Notes: generated by a model from the letters alone, not told the origin. 64,000 bases of DNA from Aradus depressus (GCA_963662175.1 OY759219.1:46988675-47052674); one strand, 5' to 3'; shown: positions 42,301 to 54,500, counted from the first letter of the stretch. A program made the numbers and translations.

Positions 42301-45300
42301 GAAGACATTCCTGATTTCGTTGGTTCCTGAATGCACCCACTGTCTGTCAGACCTGGCGTGATGCAATGTCCTCTGCTGTTTCGCCGTACTTCCAAATCCC
42401 GGGCTGCTTGTCCTTCAGAGAACTCGGAGTTGTCGATGTGGGGAAGTACATTAGATGAAGACATTCCTGATTTCGTTGGTTCCTGAATGCACCCACTGTC
42501 TGTCAGACCTGGCGTGATGCAATGTCCTCTGCTGTTTCGCCGTACTTCCAAATCCCGGGCTGCTTGACCTTAACAAAACTTGGAGTTGTCGATGCGAGGG
42601 ACATTAGATGAAGACATTCCTGATTTCGTTGGTTCCTGAATGCACCCACTGTCTGTCAGATCTGGGGTGATGCAATGTCCTCTGCTGTTTCGCCGTACTT
42701 CCAAATCCCGGGCTGCTTGTCCTTCACAGAACTCGGAGTTGTCGATGGGGGGAAGTACATTAGATGAAGACATTCCTGATTTCGTTGGTTCCTGAATGCA
42801 CCCACTGTCTGTCAGACCTGGCGTGATGCAATGTCCTCTGCTGTTTCGCCGTACTTCCAAATCTCGGGCTGCTTGACCTTACACAACTTGGAGTTGTCGA
42901 TGTGAGGGACATTAGATGAAGACATTCCTGATTTCGTTGGTTCCTGAATGCACCCACTGTCTGTCAGATCTGGGGTGATGCAATGTCCTCCGCTGTTTCG
43001 CCGTACTTCCAAATCCCGGGCTGCTTGTCCTTCACAGAACTCGGAGTTGTCGATGTGGGGAAGTACATTAGATGAAGACATTCCTGATTTCGTTGGTTCC
43101 TGAATGCACCCACTGTCTGTCAGATCTGGGGTGATGCAATGTCCTCTGCTGTTTCGCCGTACTTCCAAATCCCGGGCTGCTTGTCCTTCACAGAACTCGG
43201 AGTTGTCGATGTGGGGAAGTACATTAGATGAAGACATTCCTGATTTCGTTGGTTCCTGAATGCACCCACTGTCTGTCAGACCTGGCGTGATGCAATGTCC
43301 TCCTGTTTCGCCGTACTTCCAAATCCCGGGCTGCTTGACCTTACACAACTTGGAGTTGTCGATGTGAGGGACATTAGATGAAGACATTCCTGATTTCGTT
43401 GGTTCCTGAATGCACCCACTGTCTGTCAGATCTGGGGTGATGCAATGTCCTCCGCTGTTTCGCCGTACTTCAAAATCGCGGGCTGCTTGTCCTCTAAGAA
43501 CTTGGAGTTGTCGATGTGAGGGACATTAGATGAAGACATTCCTGATTTCGTTGGTTCCTGAATGCACCCACTGTCTGTCAGACCTGGCGTGATGCAATGT
43601 CCTCTGCTGTTTCGCCGTACTTCCAAATCTCGGGCTGCTTGACCTTACACAACTTGGAGTTGTCGATGTGAGGGACATTAGATGAAGACATTCCTGATTT
43701 CGTTGGTTCCTGAATGCACCCACTGTCTGTCAGATCTGGGGTGATGCAATGTCCTCCGCTGTTTCGCCGTACTTCCAAATCCCGGGCTGCTTGTCCTTCA
43801 CAGAACTCGGAGTTGTCGATGTGGGGAAGTACATTAGATGAAGACATTCCTGATTTCGTTGGTTCCTGAATGCACCCACTGTCTGTCAGATCTGGGGTGA
43901 TGCAATGTCCTCTGCTGTTTCGCCGTACTTCCAAATCCCGGGCTGCTTGTCCTTCACAGAACTCGGAGTTGTCGATGTGGGGAAGTACATTAGATGAAGA
44001 CATTCCTGATTTCGTTGGTTCCTGAATGCACCCACTGTCTGTCAGACCTGGCGTGATGCAATGTCCTCCTGTTTCGCCGTACTTCCAAATCCCGGGCTGC
44101 TTGACCTTACACAACTTGGAGTTGTCGATGTGAGGGACATTAGATGAAGACATTCCTGATTTCGTTGGTTCCTGAATGCACCCACTGTCTGTCAGATCTG
44201 GGGTGATGCAATGTCCTCCGCTGTTTCGCCGTACTTCCAAATCGCGGGCTGCTTGTCCTCTAAGAACTTGGAGTTGTCGATGTGAGGGACATTAGATGAA
44301 GACATTCCTGATTTCGTTGGTTCCTGAATGCACCCACTGTCTGTCAGACCTGGCGTGATGCAATGTCCTCTGCTGTTTCGCCGTACTTCCAAATCCCGGG
44401 CTGCTTGTCCTTCACAGAACTCGGAGTTGTCGATGTGGGGAAGTACATTAGATGAAGACATTCCTGATTTCGTTGGTTCCTGAATGCACCCACTGTCTGT
44501 CAGACCTGGCGTGATGCAATGTCCTCTGCTGTTTCGCCGTACTTCCAAATCCCGGGCTGCTTGACCTTAACAAAACTTGGAGTTGTCGATGCGAGGGACA
44601 TTAGATGAAGACATTCCTGATTTCGTTGGTTCCTGAATGCACCCACTGTCTGTCAGACCTGGCGTGATGCAATGTCCTCTGCTGTTTCGCCGTACTTCCA
44701 AATCTCGGGCTGCTTGACCTTACACAACTTGGAGTTGTCGATGTGAGGGACATTAGATGAAGACATTCCTGATTTCGTTGGTTCCTGAATGCACCCACTG
44801 TCTGTCAGATCTGGGGTGATGCAATGTCCTCCGCTGTTTCGCCGTACTTCCAAATCCCGGGCTGCTTGTCCTTCACAGAACTCGGAGTTGTCGATGTGGG
44901 GAAGTACATTAGATGAAGACATTCCTGATTTCGTTGGTTCCTGAATGCACCCACTGTCTGTCAGATCTGGGGTGATGCAATGTCCTCTGCTGTTTCGCCG
45001 TACTTCCAAATCCCGGGCTGCTTGTCCTTCACAGAACTCGGAGTTGTCGATGTGGGGAAGTACATTAGATGAAGACATTCCTGATTTCGTTGGTTCCTGA
45101 ATGCACCCACTGTCTGTCAGACCTGGCGTGATGCAATGTCCTCCTGTTTCGCCGTACTTCCAAATCCCGGGCTGCTTGACCTTACACAACTTGGAGTTGT
45201 CGATGTGAGGGACATTAGATGAAGACATTCCTGATTTCGTTGGTTCCTGAATGCACCCACTGTCTGTCAGATCTGGGGTGATGCAATGTCCTCCGCTGTT

Positions 45301-46085
45301 TCGCCGTACTTCCAAATCGCGGGCTGCTTGTCCTCTAAGAACTTGGAGTTGTCGATGTGAGGGACATTAGATGAAGACATTCCTGATTTCGTTGGTTCCT
45401 GAATGCACCCACTGTCTGTCAGACCTGGCGTGATGCAATGTCCTCTGCTGTTTCGCTGTACTTCCAAATCCCGGGCTGCTTGTCCTTCACAGAACTCGGA
45501 GTTGTCGATGTGGGGGAGTACATTAGATGAAGACATTCCTGATTTCGTTGGTTCCTGAATGCACCCACTGTCTGTCAGATCTGGGGTGATGCAATGTCCT
45601 CCGCTGTTTCGCCGTACTTCCAAATCGCGGGCTGCTTGTCCTCTAAGAACTTGGAGTTGTCGATGTGAGGGACATTAGATGAAGACATTCCTGATTTCGT
45701 TGGTTCCTGAATGCACCCACTGTCTGTCAGACCTGGCGTGATGCAATGTCCTCTGCTGTTTCGCCGTACTTTCAAATCCCGGGCTGCTTGACCTTACACA
45801 ACTTGGAGTTGTCGATGTGAGGGACATTAGATGAAGACATTCCTGATTTCGTTGGTTCCTGAATGCACCCACTGTCTGTCAGACCTGGCGTGATGCAATG
45901 TCCTCTGCTGTTTCGCCGTCCTTCCAAATCCCGGGCTGCTTGTCCTTCACAGAACTCGGAGTTGTCGATGTGGGGGAGTACATTAGATGAAGACATTCCT
46001 GATTTCGTTGGTTCCTGAATGCACCCACTGTCTGTCAGATCTGGGGTGATGCAATGTCCTCCGCTGTTTCGCCGTACTTCTAAAT
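39385..46085. repeat. 152-156-bp satellite array, about 43 copies
   Basis: The unit includes TTCCTGAATGCACCCACTGT, GTGATGCAATGTCCTC, TTTCGCCGTACTTCCAAATC and GGAGTTGTCGATG. Four variant types differ in the stretch after GCTGCTTG: CCTTCACAGAACTC or CCTTCAGAGAACTC (156 bp), CCTTAACAAAACTTGG (153 bp), CCTTACACAACTTGG and CCTCTAAGAACTTGG (about 152 bp). Variants recur in blocks: a 465-bp trimer at 40398, 40863 and again about 42100; longer repeats with offsets of about 1238 bp (41574 and 42812) and 1075 bp (43578 and 44653). On the minus strand 156- and 153-bp units stay open as a 51-52-residue repeat (NSRGHCITPGLTDSGCIQEP), with breaks at the 152-bp types. Confidence 0.93.
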
Positions 46086-46440
46086 CCCGGATCGCGTGTC
46101 CTTCAAGGTCTCACAACTGGGGTATTTCAGTCCATCTCCCCCTAAAACCGGTTACTTGGCTTTGGACCGTGACCGTTACTCTTCTCTCTGGTCTGATGTG
46201 ACTCACAAACAGAATTGTGCTTCCCTTATTAAATTTTTTAAAATAAACTTTGATTTCCAATCCAGCAGAAAGTCACCAGATCCCGTCCCTCCGATCTTTA
46301 CCTCCTTGCCCACAGGACAACAACCTACCACAACTCCTTCCTTATCCAGGCTAACTCCCTCTCCAGATTCGCCATTCTCTTCATTCATTAAAATCCCTTT
46401 ACTTCCATTACCTCCTAACCTCTGATTCCTAAGGCTAGGT
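46086..46440. other. Array flank with Pro/Ser-rich open frame, unidentified
   Basis: After the last, diverged satellite copy the sequence is CT-rich. An open frame at 46096-46425 (plus) would give a Pro/Ser/Thr-rich peptide without recognisable domains. Low-complexity CT bias explains the openness; not called as a gene. Confidence 0.35.
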
Positions 46441-48640
46441 CCTTTGCGATAGTCACTCCACAGGACAGATTGTCACTCTACTGTTTCTTCAGCCCAGATG
46501 GAACATAACTTGGTTATCACTTCCTACATACACCTAGTACGACTTCACTTATTATATTTAGATATATATTTTCTTTCAGACCTCTATTCTTCTTTATAAT
46601 TACTCATTATTTATATTATTATTATTATTATTATTTATATTATTCTAACTTTGTTTTTTCTTATTTTTATTTTATTTTATTTATTATTATTTTTTTAGTT
46701 CATTTTTTATTGTTTTAATCATTGCCTGTCATTAAAATGTAATGTTACTTTAGTTATTATCTAGAGGCCTCTTTTCTTTTTATTTATTCTGTCTCTTTTG
46801 GTTGATACTTGTATTCTTTTGTATACTTCTTATGTTATTATTCTTAGGGGACCTATGTCCCAGAATAAAGATTATATTTAATTTCATTTCAATCGCTCTC
46901 CGTCTAAACTCTTCTTTTTCTTTGCTTAATTTCTCCGTAAACCCATATTTCTCTTATTTATGGACTCCTGAATCCGTATTTAAGATTTTATGTTCTAATA
47001 TTCATTGCACATGGAGTTATGTTCACAGACACAATAAATTAAATTTGTATTTTTCAATTTGGGGGGGTCAAAAAAATGAATGTTCATTGAAAACTCATCA
47101 CCAAATTGTTGATAATACTGTCAAATAGGGTGAATATAAACAACGAGGGGAATAGAGACACTATTCATGTTTCACTTTACGATACGTTGTTCTACATAAG
47201 TATAAGGTAACACAACTTTGTATAACGGCCGTTCTCTCTTTCAAACTAATAATTAAAATTCTTGAAGTAATTGAGAAAAACAAAAGTAAAAAAAAAACGA
47301 GAGTTTTATGTAATATATTTATTGTAAAAAAAACCAAAAAAAAACATATATTTATAGTATATAATAGAAAATATGATGTGGAGAGGCGGGGAGCTCTGTG
47401 GTTACTGACAAACACAAACAGGTTTAATTTATTATGTATTTGTTAGGAGCGAAAGGGCTCCATTATATATTCGGTCTTATTGTACATAATATATGTGCAT
47501 ATGTTACTATGTGCAGTTTTCAACCTTGACCATAACTGCATTGGCCTTCGCCAAAATTGGCACATCTCCTCTGTCAATATTTCATATATGTACCTATTTA
47601 CAGAAATATATTTTTTATTTAATTCTTTACTTCTCCTGATTTACGATGTATGGAGGAAGTTACGTAATCGGTCAGTAAGTTACAATCAAATTGAAAAAAA
47701 CAATGTTTAAACATTAATGGAACGGATTTATTTTTGAATGTTAGAATAAACAAAATGACCCATGCAGACGAAATGACATCAACACAATGGGCTCGGGGTT
47801 ATTTTTGCCTCCAGGCTTATTTTTGGATAATCTAATAGGAAAATAATTGGATTTCGCTCTCGAAACTGAAATAACAAAAGTAAATCTTAAATTAAGAAAA
47901 TAACTATATAGCCTACTTTCAATGGGTACAGACAATTAGCGTACATTCTTATTGGATTGGTACACCTGTAAACATTGAAGGATTCAAAACATTTTCCGAA
48001 CAAAAATTGTGAGGAATTGAAAAATTAACTTCTATCTTATTAATTTTGTTATTTGATCTTATTTGGAGGCTACAACCCCAACTCATTCGTATTTTGCCGC
48101 TCTCCCACTAAACCTTGAATCTCTTTATTGATGAATTCTTAACTCAATGCAGGGTCCCACAACCGGGGCTCAAGGTCGCAACCATGCTTGGACTTGGGTC
48201 CAGGTCAGGATTATTGGATCCGAGTTCAGAAGAGTTGGGCTGAAAACGTGTCTGGAACCGTGAACCCGAGCCCGAGTCTAGAACCAGTTTTAGATGTAGC
48301 GTGGAAACTTACCTATGAATCAGCTTGTAGTACATTTACTTATATATGTGTGAGTCGGGTGTAGACTGAAATTTGGAGATCAAAGAACTCTCAAAAAAGC
48401 AAAAACAGAAGGGTTCACCGAAAAAAAAAAATGAAGGCTATAGAGAGCGCGGGAACTTACGAGTGAGTCGAGGAGTTGCCTAAAAATTAGGTATCGAAGG
48501 ATCCCCAATAGACCTTACATAGAAGTTAAGGGTTCACAACAAATAAATATATCGAATAATTAATGTGAAAGTTATGTGTGAATCTTCAAATTTGGAGATC
48601 GAAAGACCTTCAAAAGGGAAACAACAGAAGTTAAGGGTCC
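46441..48640. other. AT-rich spacer
   Basis: About 2.2 kb with no recognisable gene. ATT microsatellite-like runs lie at 46610-46640. A family C-like word (TGGAGGAAGTTACGTAATCG) lies at about 47651. GA/TC-skewed text with repeated CCGAGTC-type words starts near 48200. Confidence 0.5.
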
Positions 48641-50460
48641 ACCAAATAAAAATATCATTGCTGTATTAATGTGTTTTTCAGAAAGTTATAGGAGTCGGTG
48701 CCACAAGGACGACCTACATTCCATAGTACTTCTTCGACTGTTTTGTTTAGGACAAACCAGAATTCAGTTTTCATCTTTACTTATGGTTCGCCTCTCATGG
48801 TATCTAGGTGGTATTCATCATGGTATCTAGTTGTTGTCTATCAACCAACATTGCTGTATTTATGTTTTTTCAGAAAATATAAAGAATCCATGCCACAAGG
48901 TCCACCTACATTCTATATTTCTTGTTCGGCTGTTTTAGTTACAACGAACCAGAATATCTTTTTCATCTTTACTTATGGTTGTCCATGGTATCATGGTATC
49001 TGGTAGACTCCTATCTCCCCACATTATTATTGTGTTTCTAGTCTGCAGCCATACTTAAATATATGTATCTGCTCTCCCTCTAAACCTTCAGCCTCTTTGA
49101 TAGGTGGACCCTTAACTTCACTTTTTGATATTTTCAGGGTCCTTCGATCTCTGAATTGGGGGCTACACGGTGACTGTAAGGTTTTCCTCTCCCTCTAGAT
49201 CTTCGATCTCTTTATTTGATGACCTCTTACCTCATCTGAGGGTTCCAGACCAGGAACATCCTTCGAGCTGAACCATGTCTGGAATTGTGGTCCAAGTCCG
49301 GGTCTGGTAGTGTGAGGCTGGATTCGTATCTGGAACCATGGACCCGATTTCTAATCTAGGACTAAGTTTTGAAAGCGGAATCAGTGAGAAGCTGAGTGCA
49401 GTGTCTTATTCGGAGATTAAAGGACCTTCAAAAAACCAAGAACAGATGGAAGGGTCCACCAAACAAAGAGAACGAAGGATTAGAGTGAGCGCGGTGTAGG
49501 TTCAAGAATATAAATCGAGGGATCCTCAAAAGAGCAAACACAAAAGTTAAGGATCCACCAAATAAAGATATCATTTCTGTATTAATATGTTTTTCGGAAA
49601 ATATAAGGAACCGGAGACACAAGGTTCACCTATATTCTATATTTCTTGTTCGGCTATTTTAGTTACGACGAACCAAAATATCCTTTTCATCTTTACTTAT
49701 GGTGGTCCATCATGGTATCTAGTTGATTCCTATTATCCCACATTACGGTATTAATGTGTTTTTCTAGGCAACACCCAAACGTAAATGTAAGTTTCTGCTG
49801 TCCCTCTAAACCTCCAGTATCTTTAATTGGTAGACCCTTTCCTTCTTGTTTGTTCCTTTGAGGGCCCTTTGATCCCTGAAGTTGATGCTACACCCCGACC
49901 TACATGGAAGTTTCCCCTCTCTCTCTCTCTAATACTTTAATTCTTCTTTGGCTATTTTGGTCAGGACTAACCTGAATCCAGTTTTTATCTCTACTTACTG
50001 TTTCGCTATGACTCACGATTTTTTCGTGAATCTTGAAAAACGTCTAAACAAATGAGTTTCAACACGATATTTCAGAACGGCTTTCGAAAACCGGACAACC
50101 TGCAAATATTTTTATGTCCTATGAAAAGTGCTTTTGTTTTCTCTACAACTTTTATTTGACACGATTTTTGATTGGACCATAAATATAAGAGGTGTCTTAT
50201 AAACTATACTTAGACCCTGAAGTAAAGTAGGCCGACATCGGCCAAACGTCAACCAGACCCAAGGTAGCACTTTAGTAGAGCAATGACGATAGATATGCTT
50301 CAACCCGATACCATGAAGATGAAAACAAAGGTGAAGAACTATAGAACTAGAGAGGGAGAGCGGAAACTTGCCTTGGGAGGGACTACCAAAGGACTCTCAA
50401 AATGTGATGGTAGAGGTGAACCTATTGAAGAGACTGAAGGTTTAGAGGGAGAGCGGAAAC
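48641..50460. repeat. Dispersed family D, tandem and scattered copies
   Basis: The block CTGTATTAATGTGTTTTTCA, GAAAATATAAGGA-like, CCACAAGGTCCACCTACATT, CTATATTTCTTGTTCGGCTG and TCATCTTTACTTATGG occurs at about 48660, 48850 and 49577. Partial versions occur near 49745 and 49975. The same TGTATTAATTTGTTTTTCAG block lies inside the SINE-A satellite at 22826 and 24192, linking the regions. GGGTCCACCAAATAAA and CCTCTAAACCTTCAG words repeat between copies. No coding content. Confidence 0.6.
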
Positions 50461-50910
50461 TATAATACGCTATAAAAACATATTCATCTGTAGAAAGTAT
50501 AATTTGAAACCATGAAATCTTTCAATGTTTAGAACCTACTTAGTTACTTCTGTAGATGAGTTCATCCACTCCAAATTCCGCAGATACTACGACAGGCTGA
50601 CCAATGTTCCAGGTGCCACTACGTACAACATTGGACAACCCACCACTACCAGACGCCTCCAAGACACATTACTCTAATAACTTTTCCCGTTATTATTCAA
50701 ATCTCATGTTAATTATTTCATATTATTAGTTAAGGGTAACTCAGTTATGTGAAGATCTCTAATCATGTGTACCCGCACCATGTATAACATATTTCTTGTT
50801 GATCTGGTGAAATAAAGAATAAAGAAACTTAAGGCAGTGACGTAAGCAGAAAATATATTTTAAAAAATATGTAACTACTAAATGTGTATTCATAATTAAA
50901 TATTAATCAA
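50461..50910. other. Spacer
   Basis: A GC-richer patch at about 50570-50680 (GTTCCAGGTGCCACTACGTA) lies between AT-rich DNA, followed by AATAAAGAATAAAG. This could be a retrocopy 3' end, but I cannot identify it. Confidence 0.35.
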
Positions 50911-51319
50911 TCAACATTGATGTTTGCACACCAAATCAACATTGATGTTTGCACACCAAATCAACATTGATGTTTGCACACCAAATCAACATTGATGTTT
51001 GCACACCAAATCAACATTGATGTTTGCACACCAAATCAACATTGATGTTTGCACACCAAATCAACATTGATGTTTGCACACCAAATCAACATTGATGTTT
51101 GCACACCAAATCAACATTGATGTTTGCACACCAAATCAACATTGATGTTTGCACACCAAATCAACATTGATGTTTGCACACCAAATCAACATTGATGTTT
51201 GCACACCAAATCAACATTGATGTTTGCACACCAAATCAACATTGATGTTTGCACACCAAATCAACATTGATGTTTGCACACCAAATCAACATTGATGTTT
51301 GCACACCAAATCAACATTG
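50911..51319. repeat. 25-bp minisatellite, 16 copies, no visible variation
   Basis: The unit TCAACATTGATGTTTGCACA plus CCAAA repeats from 50911 to 51310, with a 9-base partial at the end. All copies read identical. Each unit contains the palindrome AACATTGATGTT. Confidence 0.95.
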
Positions 51320-51400
51320 CCAAAATATCTTGTGATTTCGATTTTTACTTTATTTGTTAATGGTTTGTTTTTCAGTCTCATTTATATATAGTCTTATTAT

Positions 51401-51657
51401 ATACTACAGTGTCATTATATTATATACTACAGTGTCATTATATTATATACTACAGTGTCATTATATTATATACTACAGTGTCATTATATTATATACTACA
51501 GTGTCATTATATTATATACTACAGTGTCATTATATTATATACTACAGTGTCATTATATTATATACTACAGTGTCATTATATTATATACTACAGTGTCATT
51601 ATATTATATACTACAGTGTCATTATATTATATACTACAGTGTCATTATATTATATAC
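51401..51657. repeat. 23-bp minisatellite, 11 copies, no visible variation
   Basis: The unit ACTACAGTGTCATTATATTA plus TAT repeats 11 times without difference. Because 23 is not a multiple of 3, all three frames read through the array one after another, giving the spurious overlapping frames at 51354-51701. Confidence 0.95.
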
Positions 51658-52031
51658 ATAATAATTTTTCTTTTATAATCCAAACAACTTACCTGTGGTA
51701 AAAACAAAACTCATAACCATGACGAAAACATTGCGATTTTTACCAAATTTGTTAATGGTGTCTTTTTCAGTGTCTTTTGTGAGACTTTTTTAATTTTATT
51801 GGAAATTATATTTATCATATTTTTGAAGTATTTTGTGATTTGTTGTCCATTTGGTATCCTTTTTTACTATATCCCATCCCCCAGGATCATTAGGATTTAG
51901 AGGAGTTGCTTTGGCAGAAACTATAGGTATTTCAAAACAATATAACTTAAATCTATATTAATAATAGCGGAAAGTTTACTTATGAATCCCTTTAGTAAGC
52001 CGAGAAAAAAAAAAAACATAATTGTTTATAT
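51658..52031. other. AT-rich spacer before the gypsy LTR
   Basis: No gene seen. GTTAATGGTGTCTTTTTCAG at about 51752 echoes GTTAATGGTTTGTTTTTCAG at 51356, so the two sides of the 23-bp array are a diverged duplication. Confidence 0.5.
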
Positions 52032-52263
52032 TGTGGCTGTGACGTCATACTATAATTTGTTTTATAATCTCTTATGTACATATCGATTAGTTGTTGACTC
52101 GTCTCTTCCACGTTCATGTTGAGCTCGGCTTGTAATGTTTGACCTTGTGAATTATGTAAAAATATATAGTGTTCTTTCTATAAAATTTTATTGTGACTTA
52201 AACCTAGAACTTCTTAGTTAGCTATGGGTGGATATATACTCTTAATTTCCAGCCATAGCAACA
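52032..52263 (+). repeat. 5' LTR of the gypsy element (about 232 bp)
   Basis: It starts TGTGGCTGTGACGTCATACT and ends TTTCCAGCCATAGCAACA. The last 22 bases recur at 59556-59577. Immediately downstream is GTGAACCCGACGAACACACG. This is close to the tRNA-Trp-type primer-binding site used by CsRn1-group elements, though I matched it only from memory. Confidence 0.7.
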
Positions 52264-52640
52264 GTGAACCCGACGAACACACGAGGAGTCTCCAGGGAAT
52301 TCAAGCCAGCAGGTCGCCATTTTCATACAGTCAGTAACAAAAATGTTCGGACGGTTTGATTTTTCAATAAAAAATTATAATAATTAAATGCAAAAGTAAT
52401 AAAAAATAATTTAAAAAAATAATTAAAGCCATTTTTCAATCAAGAATAAGAATTCAAAAGTGGGTTAGGATAAAGGAAAAACAGCTTTGATTAGAACAAA
52501 TAAATATTTTAATTTAATAAATTTTATAACAAGTAATGTAGGTAACAAAAATTTTCGGACAAAAATGTAAACAACTATAAATAAATTCAATGTTTTTTTT
52601 ACGATTTCACAAATTCAAAAACCATAATGTTAATTAATAT

Positions 52641-53232
52641 TTGGTTGGGTACCCTTTTTGTGTAATAACATCTTTCATTCGATTCGGCATTGATGATGAA
52701 ACTAATTTTTTGGTGAAATTTGGAGATATTTTACCCCACTCTTCTAATAACTTTTGTTTCAATTCGTTTTTTGAAGCAATGGGTGTTAATCGAATTTTCC
52801 TGTCGAGCTCACCCCATACGTGTTCAATTGGGTTGAGATCGGGCGATTGGGGGGGGTTTCATAACTTTAAGGGCAGTTATACAAAAGCCAAGTACGTACC
52901 ATTTCACAGGTGTGTTTCGGATCGTTCTCTTGGTAAAAATGAAAAGTCCGTAAAATCCCAAGTTTTTCAGCACTCTTTTTCAAATTGCTCCTTAGTAATT
53001 CGGCATAAACTTTTCCAGTCATGGTGGTTTCAATGAAAACCAGTTCACCAATTCCACTAGACGCCATACACCCCCACACCATCACTGAGCCACCCCCATG
53101 TTTTACTATTGGTTTTAAATTTTTTGGATTCAGCTCCTCATTACGCCTTCTCCAAATTTTGTCGCGACTGTCGGGACTAAATATATTAAACTTACATTCA
53201 AAAGTATTTGCTTGCAATAGAACAAACCGCAA
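52641..53232 (-). pseudogene. Tc1 transposase, catalytic C-terminal part
   Basis: The minus strand reads FNIFSPDSRDKIWRRRNEEL, then IVKHGGGSVMVWGCMASSGI, then FYQENDPKHTCEMVRTW, with the second catalytic Asp in ENDPKH. Near a C run (52851-52858 region) the phase changes, and a further stretch reads PQSPDLNPIEHVWGELDRKI (catalytic Glu) down to MKDVITQKGYP at the stop near 52641. These are the standard Tc1 DDE/RNase H-fold blocks of a nuclear cut-and-paste transposase. The first catalytic Asp is not evident (TFECKF where family members have a DES-type motif). The phase changes make it inactive. Confidence 0.88.
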
Positions 53233-53655
53233 TAATAAAATATTCTTGTATCTTGTAACTCTTCACAACATAAAAAGAAATCTCAGGTCATGTAATGTCA
53301 GAAAACTAGATTTTTGTGATATGACGTTGGAAGAGAGCGACAGCAGCGCTGACCCTCGGCAGAAACCGTCCCTTCCCCCTACTCTATCCCCTCCACCTTC
53401 CCTCTAAAGAAACTAAGTACCCAATTTTTCTAATTTAAACGTTTTTTCTCCGATATTTCGACAAATAAATGTTTCCAGATCATGTCCGTTTACTTCCATG
53501 TAATATATGTATACATATACTATTACTTTACTTTTGTTTACTTCCCTATACATATAATATATGTATACATAATAATATGTACTAAAAATTTTGTAATCGT
53601 GTGAACATCAGAGTTCAATTGCATGCGTGTGTTTATGTGAGAGCTCAAACGCTTT
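53233..53655. other. Foreign DNA inside the Tc1 reading frame
   Basis: About 0.4 kb that does not continue the transposase in any frame. It has a CT-rich patch (CCGTCCCTTCCCCCTACTC) and ATATGTATACATA repeats. Likely an insertion of unknown type next to the SINE-A fragment. Confidence 0.4.
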
Positions 53656-53742
53656 GACCTGACATCGTACAGGCTCATGACCATCGCTTAACATCCCATC
53701 CGAAGGACGGAGTGCTTAAGTTTATTTTACCTCGCAGATGAA
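53656..53742 (-). mobile_element. SINE-A fragment within the Tc1 transposase
   Basis: GACCTGACATCGTACAGGCT, ATCGCTTAACATCCCATCCG, AAGGACGGAGTGCTTAAGTT and TATTTTACCTCGCAGAT are the central SINE-A body, minus orientation. Both SINE ends are missing. Confidence 0.8.
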
Positions 53743-54082
53743 TGACATTACTCCAAAAAATTTCTGAATGAATTCTTCGAACATTTTGTGGGTGAACTTT
53801 CTTTCCCGTTTCTCTGTATACCTCGGCGACGATCTGAGGTGCACTCCTCGAGGGCTTGTTTTTAATTTTCCGGACAACGCTACACCTTTCTCGGTCGTTT
53901 AATACTCTTGGACGGCCAGAGGAAGATTTCAAATCTATCCGATCCTCGTGCTTATACCTTCGAATTACATCGGCTACGGTGCTTTTACTTCGGCCTACCA
54001 TACCACCGATTTTGCGGACACTTAATCCTTGTTCATAATTAAAAATTATTATCTGTTGAACTTCAAAAGATGTTCGACCCAT
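53743..54082 (-). pseudogene. Tc1 transposase, N-terminal DNA-binding part
   Basis: From the ATG at 54082 it reads MGRTSFEVQQIIIFNYEQGL, SVRKIGGMVGRSKSTVADVI, a basic linker SSSGRPRVLNDRERCSV, and QIVAEVYRETGKKVHPQNVR. Two helix-turn-helix units separated by a GRPR AT-hook-like linker are typical of Tc1/Tc3 transposases, which bind the terminal inverted repeats. It breaks near 53760 where the SINE-A fragment begins; the 135-codon frame to 53675 includes SINE sequence at its end. Confidence 0.88.
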
Positions 54083-54448
54083 CTTGACAGCAGGAAATAC
54101 AAATAACTACTGAATGCAGTAATAGAAGGATATAAACACATTTTATTTGTTCGGTATTAGCGGTTGGTTGAGAAGGGATTAAAGATCATGATCAGAGTCG
54201 CATTTGTTTACAAAACAAACAACAGGTGTCCAGAAAATTTTGTTACGTGAATTTCTTGTCTTCAATTATCAATGCAAAATTTCCTATTAGCTGTAAATGT
54301 TTAATTAATTGTTTTACGGCGTTTTGAAATGATTGATGATCTCGAAATTTAAAACTTTGCTTGAATTAAATATTTTGCCATATAACTATGTGTAACTGCA
54401 AAAGAAAAACAAAATTATAAATTGTCCGAAAATTTTTGTTACTGATTG

Positions 54449-54500
54449 TACGTCTAAATCAACTGTGAGTTATAATATTTTCAAACATCCTTGTTTTACT
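54449..54500 (+). other. Gypsy leader resumes after the Tc1
   Basis: CGTCTAAATCAACTGTGAGT follows the TA duplication and leads to the gag ATG at 54501. Confidence 0.5.

Larger units (their letters stand above)
52328..54448 (-). mobile_element. Tc1-type DNA transposon (2.1 kb), degenerate
   Basis: Left end CAGTCAGTAACAAAAATGTT then CGGAC; right end (reverse complement) CAATCAGTAACAAAAATTTT then CGGAC. Both are flanked by TA (52326-52327 and 54449-54450). The transposase is on the minus strand in pieces; the region 53233-53670 between the pieces includes foreign DNA, among it a SINE-A fragment. The TA lies in the gypsy leader, so the Tc1 is younger than the gypsy insertion. Confidence 0.92.

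Noticed and set aside
39547..45996. Family of protein genes on the minus strand (frames of 96-220 codons)
   Set aside because: All are the same 52-residue repeat from the 152-156-bp satellite, with starts inside the unit and stops at variant units. Kept as a satellite with a question mark.
46096..46425. Pro/Ser-rich protein of 109 codons
   Set aside because: CT-rich low-complexity DNA with no recognisable motif; openness is expected from composition.
50911..51319. CRISPR-like direct repeats
   Set aside because: The 25-bp units abut each other with no spacers, and the context is eukaryotic transposon-rich DNA. It is a minisatellite. The same applies to 27227-27665 and 51401-51657.
51354..51701. 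Three overlapping Tyr/Ile-rich frames
   Set aside because: Products of a 23-bp AT-rich repeat read in successive phases.
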